Assembly: GCA_030490835.1 (NCBI GenBank)
Contig: CM059971.1
Span: forward strand, 69,148,224 to 69,212,223
Source: Annona cherimola
Lineage: Eukaryota > Streptophyta > Magnoliopsida > Magnoliales > Annonaceae
Direction: 5' to 3'
DNA: 64,000 nt
Positions within the stretch are counted from its first letter, which is position 1; each line of letters opens with the position of its first letter. This document shows, piece by piece, positions 22,719 to 33,010 of the stretch. The notes under the pieces are model-generated. The model did not search any database and was not told where the DNA came from. It worked only from the letters and a program-made list of their open reading frames with translations. The position numbers were made by a program, and so were the translations under genes.

Positions 22719-24160
22719 CAGCATCATAAACAAATTTCTCTCCAGTGCCGTCAAATCATCACCCAGGTCAGTTTTTTTACGAGTTCAAAAGCAACGAAAC
22801 ATGTCGTTCCTAATAAAGACATGCATAAAAAATCCACACATTCATTTCAAAATCAAATTCACGCATATCCGCGTGTGTATAATGTTCACATATATATTTC
22901 GCATAAACTCAATTCTCCTATCATCACGTCATATGGGCCATATATTATCCAATATATACATATATTGATCCAAATATGCACATATTAAAACCATATCAAT
23001 AACAAAAATTTGGACAAACTTTTAAGCATAACTAAACTATATAATTTTATATTCTCGCAATTCCATGAGTATACCAAATTATATTTATGTCAAACATATA
23101 TACAAATATATCACTCATATGTTATACAATTTCTATATAATTAACTTGAAACCAAAAAATTAATTATATCAAAAATATTTAACCAAGGCATAAAATAATT
23201 ATTTAAAACGAAAAATTAAAATACAAATATAAATTTACTTTCCTTAAGAAAATTTTCTCCTCCCACATCTTGCTTTTTCGAATTCTCTTCCTATATATGC
23301 TCTATATCTATTCTATCAACTATCTAGAGGGTGTTTTATAAAGAACTCACTAAGGGCTTTATGGGAGTTTAAGGAAGAACCGTTCGAGTTAAAAAAAAAT
23401 ATCATAGGCTTAATTTGAATTCAATTTCAACTCATCTTATCTAGTGGAATCTTTAACTTATTCAATGAAGCCCATATGCCCATGAGTTAAAATGCGAAAC
23501 TAATTTGGGCATAACAATTTTTAGCATAATTAATATATACTATTTTATATTTTTTTCATAAATCAAATGTATTCCATACATATTACAAAAATTTTTTACA
23601 ATTAATTTGAAATTGCTGAAATTTTTTTACCTAAAAATATTAATAAATATTTAAAACCTAAAATTAATTCCAAATAAAAATCTATTTGTCATACTCCCTT
23701 ACGTAAGCTCTATACTTAATCCATCAACTCCTTGGAGGTAGTTTTATAAAAACTTCTCTAAAGGCTCTAGGAGAGTTTGGGGAAGAAAAGTATAAGATTT
23801 TTTTTTTTTAAAAAAAAAAACCTATCACTTGGCTCGACTTTGAATTCGATTTCAACCTATATTATTCAATGGAATCTTTATGTCACCCGGTAGAGCCCAC
23901 ATGCAAATGTAAGCAAAATGCAAAATAATTATTTATTATTTTCTTATAATATCCACGTTCGAACTTTGGATCCTTAAAATCTTTGGACCTCTTGTATGCT
24001 ACGTGAGTTTCTAAAATAACATGCCAAAATTAAAATAAAATAAAACCTGCAGCATACATAAATAACAATTGGGTCAAGCTCTTTAATAACTATCCTGGTC
24101 CAATTGGTTAAGTGGTCTACTTTTGCACCGTAAGCTATCCTGTATAGACTTTAACTAATC

Positions 24161-24922
24161 AAACTTAAAAATTTAAGGTATTTTCATTTTCTTTCATGAA
24201 AGAATTCTTGATTTGTTGTCTCCTTTTATGCTTTGTATCATCTTGCATACATTTTCCTAATTGACATTATGGTGCTTGCATTTTCGACCACCAATACTTA
24301 TTTACTCATGGATTTTCAAAATTCCCTCCTACGTAAGAATTTTTCATAAAATTATTTTTCATAGCATGTTGTTAATATCCTCCGACTATGCTTAAATTTC
24401 AATTGTTTTATTTTTATTGTTTTGAAATGCCCATATTACCCTCTATAACCTTCTTCCAAACCCAACAGTGCCCATCCTCATCGTCAATGGCCACCTTTCG
24501 TCAAAACCATTATCCAGTGAGATCCCTCACCATCACATTGCCAACTGACTCTCTTCATCAAAATCATTGCCTGGGGTGAAGCCACATCATCTAGCAATTG
24601 CGTCAGAGTCGTCGCCCATCTTCATATATGCATTTGCTCAGCGAGGGACAATAACTGGATTTATGATGGATTTTTAGCTGCCAATGAAGAAGATGGGTTT
24701 CTCTCATGAGTCTACTGGATTCTATATCTGACTGGTGATGTGTAGGCCCACCGGCCTTAAAGAAGAAAATGAGAATGGCAGTGGTGTATTTTGCTAATCG
24801 AACCCCTACTTGATGCAGATGTGTTGCTACAATTTATAGAGATTAGGGAAGAGGATCTGTTGTTGGGTGCTTGACGGTGCACCAAAACTGGTGTACATTC
24901 AATGCTCTTTCCAGTGATCTCA
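24161..24922. other. Intergenic DNA 5' of the LTR element
   Basis: No gene or repeat is recognised. The short open frame at 24388-24579 has no recognisable features. Confidence 0.35.
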
Positions 24923-25284
24923 TGATAGGATATTTTGTCTTATATTCTGTAGTGGGGCCCACTTCATTAATGTGCCCCTAATGCTTTTGTCCATGAAGTG
25001 AGCTTTAAGGGACGATGAGAGTACGGTTCATGTGAGCTGAGTGCGGGGCATGAAATGCCCTCCATCATAGGACTGTGTGTTATTGCCTTATTATGTTTTG
25101 ATCTAGCTATAGTGATATGAAAATACTTGCTTATTAATCCGCCCATTGTGGTTTGGTAAAAATATTTAATCCACTCTTTGTAGTCTAGAGGTCATTTATA
25201 TGGTACTTACAAATAATTTAGCTAAAAGTTGTGGATTAATTTAGTTTGGAGCTTAATGAGTGAGCTCACTTTATTTTTCCAACA
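24923..25284 (+). repeat. 5' LTR, internally deleted
   Basis: 362 bp, from TGATAGGATATTTTGTC to TTTTTCCAACA. It aligns with the 3' LTR at both ends but lacks about 190 bp present there after the shared GAGTGCGGGGCATGAAAT block. Confidence 0.8.
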
Positions 25285-25286
25285 AG

Positions 25287-25300
25287 TAGTATTAGAGCCA
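25287..25300 (+). promoter_or_regulatory. Primer-binding site (initiator tRNA-Met type)
   Basis: TAGTATTAGAGCCA, two bases after the 5' LTR, matches the Copia consensus TGGTATCAGAGCCA at 12 of 14 positions. Confidence 0.75.
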
Positions 25301-25330
25301 TTGATGACTTTTTGGCTTGGATGGACTTTC

Positions 25331-25452
25331 AAAGCCAATGGTGTTTTTGGTTGGGATGGATTTCCAGAACCAATGAAATTTTAGTTTGTTGAAAGCCAAT
25401 GGTGTTTTTGGTTGGGATGGATTTCCAGAACCAATGAAATTTTAGTTTGTTG
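25331..25452 (+). repeat. 61-bp tandem duplication
   Basis: Two identical 61-base units (25331-25391 and 25392-25452), beginning AAAGCCAATGG and ending TTTAGTTTGTTG, just downstream of the primer-binding site. Confidence 0.9.
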
Positions 25453-25539
25453 GATTTCACTTTGAAATTTGATGGGTGGCGTTCAAAGATGAAGGTGGAG
25501 ACTATCCCGAGGCAGCATCCTGATGGCAAGGATATCTAA
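25450..25539 (+). pseudogene. Copia gag N-terminal remnant
   Basis: A 29-codon frame containing LKFDGWRSKMKVE, which resembles the FDG-x-(N)Y-x2-W start of Copia gag proteins, and ending at a TAA. It lies at the right place after the primer-binding site. Too short to be functional. Confidence 0.45.
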
Positions 25540-26484
25540 GATTGAAAGGGGAAAGAAAGGTTCCTGGAGAATTTAATTCTCAAGCAAGAAAATTGAAAAA
25601 AGTGGCTCGAGTATTTATTATGGTTTGACTCAGGTAGAAAAAGCCATAAAAAATCATCCCAAACATGTCATGCCATTAGTCGTGCATGGTGGACTTCATG
25701 TGTGGTGTAGTTAATGCATGGTGGAGGCATGGTGGCTCACATTGGTACAAGCGGCTGTTCATGGTGGACTGTAAATATCGCATGGTGAATGGAGACAGTC
25801 AGCAATCTGTGTTACAGAGCCAATGACAGGTAGAGACTCACTGAAATCCTGTCATGACAATAGTAGATATGGCTAAAGGACATGGAAACAGTACAAATTG
25901 CTGCGTGTGACAGATCTAGTTTTGTGTGAGACCAGTGATAACGATGAAGAAGACGGCTATGCCGGCAAAATAGGTGGTGGGTTTCCACTTGCGACAAAGA
26001 TGGCAATTTTCATCAGAGAAGGCGTAGTAACGGATTTGGGCTGCAATCATGGTGATTTGCAGATCAGGATGTCTAGCGACAAACAACCATCGAGGTGTGA
26101 CGTAGCTACTGCTATCGGCGATGAACTAGGTGCCGAAGATAATGACGACAGCAGACAACTGCAAATGGCTTTCGACAAAAAAAATTTGGCGGGTTTTATA
26201 CCCACTGGCAATGGCAGAGATGATGACTACAACAGTAACTGCTGATGCTTGGAATGGCAACAGAGCAGGCCGTGCTCGGTGAAGAACTCAGCGGCAGCAT
26301 GTCACTGGAGGAAACGTCGTATTAATGGCAGAATGGATCACCAGGTAGAGCGGATGCTAACGGGAGGTGAGATGACGTGATGACAGTTGCGATGGCCAGT
26401 GATAGCGGCATTTGATGGTAGCAATGCGGCTACGTGTGGAGCTAGTGGCGGCTCAAAGGAGAAGGGTTTCTTTGGACACTCTTT
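25540..26484. other. Interior of the LTR element, no gene
   Basis: Relatively GC-rich DNA with no recognised coding sequence. A 115-codon open frame at 25898-26245 has no familiar motif. Repeated GCATGGTGG motifs occur at 25684-25780. Confidence 0.4.
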
Positions 26485-26768
26485 TTTTTTTTTTTTTTTT
26501 GATTGGGAGATATTTACATACATCTCAACACATATTACACTGAAGATCAGAGACATTCTTATAAATTTGGAGACACTGCTTCACCAAGTAAACAGGAAGA
26601 CACAGCTTCCAACAATTAAACGGGAGACCACACTTTGCTCCCACGAATTAAACGGGAGACTACACTTTTGCTCCCACGAACAACGTTGTTGCTCCAGAGC
26701 GGAATCGAACCAGCGCCCGCTTCAGCACAAGGCAATGACGCTGACCACCAGGGCGCGTCCCTGGTGGC
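26485..26768 (-). mobile_element. tRNA-derived SINE
   Basis: A 284-bp minus-strand insertion. Its 5' head (26768 downward) has a pol III B box GGTTCGATTCC at about 26702-26712 and an A-box-like TGGTCAGCGTC about 30-40 bases upstream. The body contains two CGTGGGAGCAAA-type repeats and ends in an A tail (T-run at 26485-26502 on the plus strand). TGGACACTCTTT lies on both sides (26473-26484 and 26769-26780), a 12-bp target duplication. It sits inside the LTR element, so it inserted later. I cannot assign it to a named SINE family. Confidence 0.85.
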
Positions 26769-26832
26769 TGGACACTCTTTCTCAAGAAAGAAGATGTAGC
26801 CATATTTTTCTGGTGCATTGAGATGCACGAAA

Positions 26833-29800
26833 GAATGCACATGGAAGAATCTAGAAGATAATGATTGCACTTATAATGCATGGTAGAGCATGGAAGTTGT
26901 GCACATGTGGCTCAAAATAGATGATCCCTAAACTGGATTTTGGTATTCAAGGTCTGATGAGTGTAAATCAACGACGATGTGATTATTAGAGAAATTCTTA
27001 TGTGTAAATCGGATGAGCCGAAGTGTTGTGCTTCATGTAAATGGTGCAGATCAAAAGGATTAGTTTGGTCAATTGGATCACATAGATCGAGGTTTATCGG
27101 AAAGAGTCAAGTTTGATTTGGTTTAAAGTAGTGTCTTTGAGCAGATTTGGTGTGATCACATGGATGATGTTATGCAAAAATTGTTCAGATCAAGGTGGAG
27201 CAGCGGACTTAACGTATGAGCTACGAATGTTCTCCATTGCTTGATTATCTATGACTGTGCTGATGTTAAGGATGCATTGAGAGAACGTGGAGTTAGACTA
27301 GTTTTCCTAAGTTTTGCATTAGATAGTGGTTGCGAGAACTTGAGAATGCATTAGCATTGGATTATTGAGAGGATGAGAGTTTTGTGAATGCGATAATATT
27401 AGAAAAAAACGCTTGTAGGTAATGCATGTGAGATGAATGCACATGGAAGAATCTAGAAGATAATGATTGCACTTATAATGCATGGTAGAGCATGGAAGTT
27501 GTGCACATGTGGCTCAAAATAGATGATCCCTAAACTGGATTTTGGTATTCAAGGTCTGATGAGTGTAAATCAACGACGATGTGATTATTAGAGAAATTCT
27601 TATGTGTAAATCGGATGAGCCGAAGTGTTGTGCTTCGTGTAAATGGTGCAGATCAAAAGGATTAGTTTGGTCAATTGGATCACATAGATCGAGGTTTATC
27701 GGAAAGAGTCAAGTTTGATTTGGTTTAAAGCAGTGTCTTTGAGCAGATTTGGTGTGATCACATGGATGATGTTATGCAAAAATTGTTCAGATCAAGGTGG
27801 AGCAGCGGACTTAACGTATGAGCTACGAATGTTCTCCATTGCTTGATTATCTATGACTGTGCTGATGTTAAGGATGCATTGAGAGAACGTGGAGTTAGAC
27901 TAGTTTTCCTAAGTTTTGCATTAGATAGTGGTTGCGAGAACTTGAGAATGCATTAGCATTGGATTATTGAGAGGATGAGAGTTTTGTGAATGCGATAATA
28001 TTAGAAAAAAAAACGCTTGTAGGTAATGCATGTGAGATGAATGCACATGGAAGAATCTAAAAGATAATGATTGCACTTCTAATGCATGGTAGAGCATGGA
28101 AGTTGTGCACATGTGGCTCAAAATAGATGATCCCTAAACTGGATTTTGGTATTCAAGGTCTGATGAGTGTAAATCAACGACGATGTGATTATTAGAGAAA
28201 TTCTTATGTGTAAATCGGATGAGCCGAAGTGTTGTGCTTCATGTAAATGGTGCAGATCAAAAGGATTAGTTTGGTCAATTGGATCACATAGATCGAGGTT
28301 TATCGGAAAGAGTCAAGTTTGATTTGGTTTAAAGCAGTGTCTTTGAGCAGATTTGGTGTGATCACATGGATGATGTTATGCAAAAATTGTTCAGATCAAG
28401 GTGGAGCAGCGGACTTAACGTATGAGCTACGAATGTTCTCCATTGCTTGATTATCTATGACTGTGCTGATGTTAAGGATGCATTGAGAGAACGTGGAGTT
28501 AGACTAGTTTTCCTAAGTTTTGCATTAGATAGTGGTTGCGAGAACTTGAGAATGCATTAGCATTGGATTATTGAGAGGATGAGAGTTTTGTGAATGCGAT
28601 AATATTAGAAAAAAAAACGCTTGTAGGTAATGCATGTGAGATGAATGCACATGGAAGAATCTAAAAGATAATGATTGCACTTATAATGCATGGTAGAGCA
28701 TGGAAGTTGTGCACATGTGGCTCAAAATAGATGATCCCTAAACTGGATTTTGGTATTCAAGGTCTGATGAGTGTAAATCAACGACGATGTGATTATTAGA
28801 GAAATTCTTATGTGTAAATCGGATGAGCCGAAGTGTTGTGCTTCATGTAAATGGTGCAGATCAAAAGGATTAGTTTGGTCAATTGGATCACATAGATCGA
28901 GGTTTATCGGAAAGAGTCAAGTTTGATTTGGTTTAAAGCAGTGTCTTTGAGCAGATTTGGTGTGATCACATGGATGATGTTATGCAAAAATTGTTCAGAT
29001 CAAGGTGGAGCAGCGGACTTAACGTATGAGCTACGAATGTTCTCCATTGCTTGATTATCTATGACTGTGCTGATGTTAAGGATGCATTGAGAGAACGTGG
29101 AGTTAGACTAGTTTTCCTAAGTTTTGCATTAGATAGTGGTTGCGAGAACTTGAGAATGCATTAGCATTGGATTATTGAGAGGATGAGAGTTTTGTGAATG
29201 CGATAATATTAGAAAAAAAAACGCTTGTAGGTAATGCATGTGAGATGAATGCACATGGAAGAATCTAAAAGATAATGATTGCACTTATAATGCATGGTAG
29301 AGCATGGAAGTTGTGCACATGTGGCTCAAAATAGATGATCCCTAAACTGGATTTTGGTATTCAAGGTCTGATGAGTGGAAATCAACGACGATGTGATTAT
29401 TAGAGAAATTCTTATGTGTAAATCGGATGAGCCGAAGTGTTGTGCTTCATGTAAATGGTGCAGATCAAAAGGATTAGTTTGGTCAATTGGATCACATAGA
29501 TCGAGGTTTATCGGAAAGAGTCAAGTTTGATTTGGTTTAAAGCAGTGTCTTTGAGCAGATTTGGTGTGATCACATGGATGATGTTATGCAAAAATTGTTC
29601 AGATCAAGGTGGAGCAGCGGACTTAACGTATGAGCTACGAATGTTCTCCATTGCTTGATTATCTATGACTGTGCTGATGTTAAGGATGCATTGAGAGAAC
29701 GTGGAGTTAGACTAGTTTTCCTAAGTTTTGCATTAGATAGTGGTTGCGAGAACTTGAGAATGCATTAGCATTGGATTATTGAGAGGATGAGAGTTTTGTG

Positions 29801-29850
29801 AATGCGATAATATTAGAAAAAAAACGCTTGTAGGTAATGCATGTGAGATG
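26833..29850. repeat. Five-copy ~604-bp tandem array
   Basis: Units start at GAATGCACATGG: 26833, 27435, 28039, 28643 and 29247. Periods are 602, 604, 604 and 604. Units are almost identical; differences are mostly single bases (CTAGAAG in units 1-2, CTAAAAG in 3-5) and the length of an A-run near the unit end. The unit has no long open frame. The array fills most of the interior of the LTR element. Tandem arrays inside LTR retrotransposons are known to seed satellites in plants. Confidence 0.95.
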
Positions 29851-30172
29851 CTTGATCAAGTGCATAGTTAATGCATTGACACACAAGATAGAGCATGTGT
29901 GAGATGTATACGGTTTGGCATACATGTGCGAAGACGATGAGTGCAAGGATAAGAAGAGCTCTTGTACTCATGGGATGTCTAAGCGAAGGAATTTGTTACA
30001 GGTGCATATGGAAGCAACATAAAAACATTTTGGACCTGATCAATCTAAGAATGCAGGTGGTGATAACTAAGTGGTGTGTTGATGATGACTGATTAATTAG
30101 AGAATTAAAATAATGCTCACTGGAAATTTCTAGAGTAGAGAGTTACTATAGAATATAAGCCATGGTGGAGAT
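29851..30172 (+). other. 3' interior and polypurine tract of the LTR element
   Basis: No gene. CATGGTGGAGAT at 30161-30172 directly precedes the 3' LTR and resembles the GTGGGAGAT tract that precedes Copia 3' LTRs. Confidence 0.6.
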
Positions 30173-30722
30173 TGATGGGATATTTTTGTCTTATATTTTG
30201 TAAAATAACCTACCTCATTAATGTACCCCCGATGCTTAGTCTATAAATTAAGCTTGGAGGGATGGTGAGAGTACAGTGTGTGGGAGCTGAGTGCGGGGCA
30301 TGAAATTCCCTCCGCCAAGCGGTTGAGTAGAGAGTTCTCCCAACCATCATGAAAGAGGGAGTTATTAGAGTTTTTTTATTTGGGGTATATTTGAGGCATA
30401 ATGTGTGTATTTTTATAACCCATTTATCATAGTAGATAATTAAATCTCTTATGTGGTTTTCCCCTTCTAGGTTGAAAGATTTTCTACATAAATCTAGTGT
30501 TTTTATGTGCCCATACCTATGTATTCTTGCCTTGTTATGTTTTGATCCGTTCATAGTGATCTAGAAATAATTTCTTTTTAATTCGTCCATCATGGTATTG
30601 TAAAAATCATTGGTTTGCAAGTAATTTATATTATACTTATAAAAATTTAGCTAAAAAATTATAGATTAATTTAGTTTGGAGCTTAACAAGTGATAACAAA
30701 GCTCACCTATATTTTCCCAACA
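30173..30722 (+). repeat. 3' LTR
   Basis: 550 bp, TGATGGGATATTTTTGTC to TTTTCCCAACA. About 190 bp longer than the 5' LTR, and probably the fuller form. Confidence 0.8.
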
Positions 30723-32199
30723 TCTAAGCCATTGCAATTAGGAATACCTCAAATCAGACTTGTGAGCTAGTTAGCAACTGCTCCATCATCACAATCTAGA
30801 AGTAAAAAATGCTCATTTTAAAAATCTAGCAACCCTTCTCTTCCAATTCAAAGAGACGGCAAGCCTCCATAAAGTTATGGCCAGCATCTCCAAGTTTAGA
30901 GGCAAGATCATGATAATGCATGTCCATCATGTTTAATTCATCCAAATCATTGATCTAATGGTCGAGCGACCTCTTTTTAAATTAGGGAATAGTACTGTCA
31001 GCCTAAAAATCAGTTTCATCACACATCCAAAGCAATAGAAATTCATCGATCTAGTTATGTTTCACTAGTCATCTTCATCAAATCTAGCCAAATTGCGAAA
31101 AAAAAGTGGTTGGCTACCAGAAAGAGAGAGAGAGGATCGTGATACGGTTCGAAGTTAGAAGGGGCAAATTAGCCATTTCAACATTTATGGAAAGTAACAA
31201 AATCCATCAATCTGGCTTTGTTTCCACTATTTATCTTCATCAAACCTGGTTGGATTAGGAAGAAAGGGACTTGCTGCTGAAAAGAAAGAGAGGATAGTGA
31301 TATAATCTAGAGTTAGAAAGGGGTGTTAATGACAATTGCTTCTTACCTTTAGGCATGAGTATGTGAGAAATTTGTGAAAAAATTAGCACATATGAGAAAA
31401 TTTGTAAAAATCTTTGTGTATATAAAGAATTAAACTTAAAATTAATAGCTATAATTTAAAAAAATTCCTAATTTTTAATACTTTTCCATTGAAACCCTTT
31501 TTGTATCAATACTTCATGTATTATGCTCAAACACAAGGAGAGGAGTCACATAGTTAAATACTATAAAAAAGGCATGATGGAAATGATGAGTACATCCATG
31601 ATAGGGTCTACCGTGTTATGATAAGTTAAGTTTATCCTGATAAAAGATATGATAACTAACCCTATTAAGATAAGCAGGCCCGCTTCAAGGTTACATAGAA
31701 ATGGTTTCATGTAATTCCTTAAAATTTATGATTTTGATGTTTGATGAAAAATCCAATCCATTCATTATATTTAACATCATTTGTTTAGTTATCAGATCAA
31801 GTTTCATCTAAATTTAATATATGCATAAGCCACGTTTGTTCAAAAATAGCTACATACATTTGTAAATTAGGAAAAATACTTAGATCCATTCATGTATGTA
31901 TTAAAATGTAGTAATATTTTATCAAACCATTTATTCATATAGTAATGATATTTTAGATGGTTTAGATATCGAAAATACTACTCAAAATTGATATTTAGTA
32001 TTAAATTATTTTATTATGTTGATTTTACATATTAATAGATGAAACTCATATACAATGATATTAAACAAATGAAAAGATTTTCATAATAATATAGATGATG
32101 TTAAACACAAAAGATGAAGTAGATTTTTCATCAACCATTTAGATGTTGAAAATATGAAAGGGGTCACATGGAAGGGGAGTTTCATCGAAGCATTACTGT
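30723..32199. other. Intergenic DNA with repeats
   Basis: A ~160-bp diverged direct duplication lies at about 31040-31190 and 31205-31335 (CATCTTCATCAAATCTAG and TATCTTCATCAAACCTGG lead similar text, then AGAGAGGAT and AGTTAGAA). About 31920-32130 is a worn relative of the interior of the 20917 element. No gene. Confidence 0.4.
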
Positions 32200-33010
32200 A
32201 AGACAAGATAGGTTTCTTGATAGGATGAAAAATACCATATGGCTCATCTATAAATAGAGAGGGTTTCAGTTCCTGACCTGAGGAAAGTCATATTTAGCAG
32301 TGCAACTCGAATAGGGTACTCATAAACCGACCTATCAAGTATCTTAAAAGGGTAAGCTATATTCATATTTTCCTACCCATAAGATAAAGTAAGTTGTAAA
32401 TTGAAAAATACTTAGTATAATTAGAATACCTTAGGTTCCAAGGTTCAAGTATCCTACATTGACCTGAATTACTATTATATATATTCAATATCTCTTTTAT
32501 GAAATATATTATATATTTGAAGATATAAAATATGTATTTTAAAAACTTGTTTAATTTATCTATTTTAAGAGATAATTTATCTATTATTTAGTATATACAA
32601 TAAATGCATTTTAAAACTATATTATTATCATATTGATTATAAGTTTTTAAGTAAATTTTATATTAGGATTACGATTTTTCAAATATAATATAAAGATTAA
32701 TGTAAAGAATTAATTTAGAACCAGAACCAGAATTGACTCGATATTAAAATTAGATTAGAATACATATAGAACTAGCTTGAACTAAAATAGAAAAGAGTGA
32801 GAATATTTGAAAATAAGATAAGTATAAATTTAACCTCGAAACCATACCAGTTGACCCAAGTTGACCCAAGTTGCATCACTAATTCTATCAACATACTCTC
32901 CCTCTTCCTATTTCATTTCTGTTAGATACTTACGCTTGGATACATTGTTGGTTTTGAAAGTGTATGATTCTAATCGCGGCAAAGTTTAAGATGCAATAAA
33001 GATCATTGGC
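32200..33010 (+). repeat. LTR-like TATA-containing repeat, copy A, split by a MITE
   Basis: 32225-32294 plus 32882-33000 is similar to 34000-34160 and, in the second duplicate, 60820-60985. Shared landmarks are ATACCATA(T/C)GGCTC, a TATAAATA motif (about 32251), TTCC..CTGA-like text, ATCAAC(A/G)TACTC, and TATTTCATTTCTGT. It could be an LTR or promoter fragment of an unidentified element. The hAT-like MITE at 32295-32881 interrupts it. Confidence 0.4.
32295..32881. mobile_element. hAT-like MITE, worn
   Basis: Left end TAGCAGTGCAACTCG, right end CAAGTTGCATCACTA, both variants of the TAGGGGTGCAACTTGGG ends at 54801-56344. The interior shares AATTTAGAACCAGAACC and CCAAGGTTC text with the copy at 19626. 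No clear 8-bp duplication remains. Confidence 0.5.

Larger units (their letters stand above)
21281..24160. repeat. Divergent third copy of the segmental-duplication block
   Basis: This stretch follows 34180-35570 in order at much lower similarity. Shared landmarks are CAATCTCAATGCATGC near 21416, TTAAAATGATCAATATATA near 21723, GCCCACATGC near 23888, and AATAACAATTGGGTCAAGC near 24061. Two family P MITEs (21911 and 22371) are inserted. About 23240-23530 and 23690-23930 are similar to each other and look like a local duplication absent from the younger copies. No gene is seen. Confidence 0.5.
24923..30722 (+). mobile_element. Non-autonomous Copia-type LTR retrotransposon
   Basis: A 5.8-kb element with two LTRs that start TGAT(A/G)GGATATTTT and end CCAACA, a primer-binding site, and a purine-rich tract before the 3' LTR. 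The flanking 5-mers TCTCA and TCTAA match at 4 of 5 positions. No protease, integrase or reverse transcriptase remains. The interior holds a gag-like stub at 25450, a SINE at 26485-26768 and a ~604-bp tandem array at 26833-29850. It would have depended on proteins from another element. LTR divergence and the lost target match suggest it is old, although the array units are nearly identical. Confidence 0.82.

Noticed and set aside
24090..24140. tRNA-like A-box text (TTGGTTAAGTGG)
   Set aside because: No B box at the right distance and no cloverleaf; it also lies in the divergent repeat block.
25898..26245. 115-codon acidic frame in the LTR element
   Set aside because: No homology to gag or any family, and it lies in the non-coding interior of a non-autonomous element.
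26387..26821. 144-codon frame overlapping the SINE
   Set aside because: It runs through the SINE and its T-run, so it is not a gene.
26833..29850. CRISPR-like or regulatory array
   Set aside because: The repeats are contiguous 604-bp units without spacers, so this is a plain tandem array.
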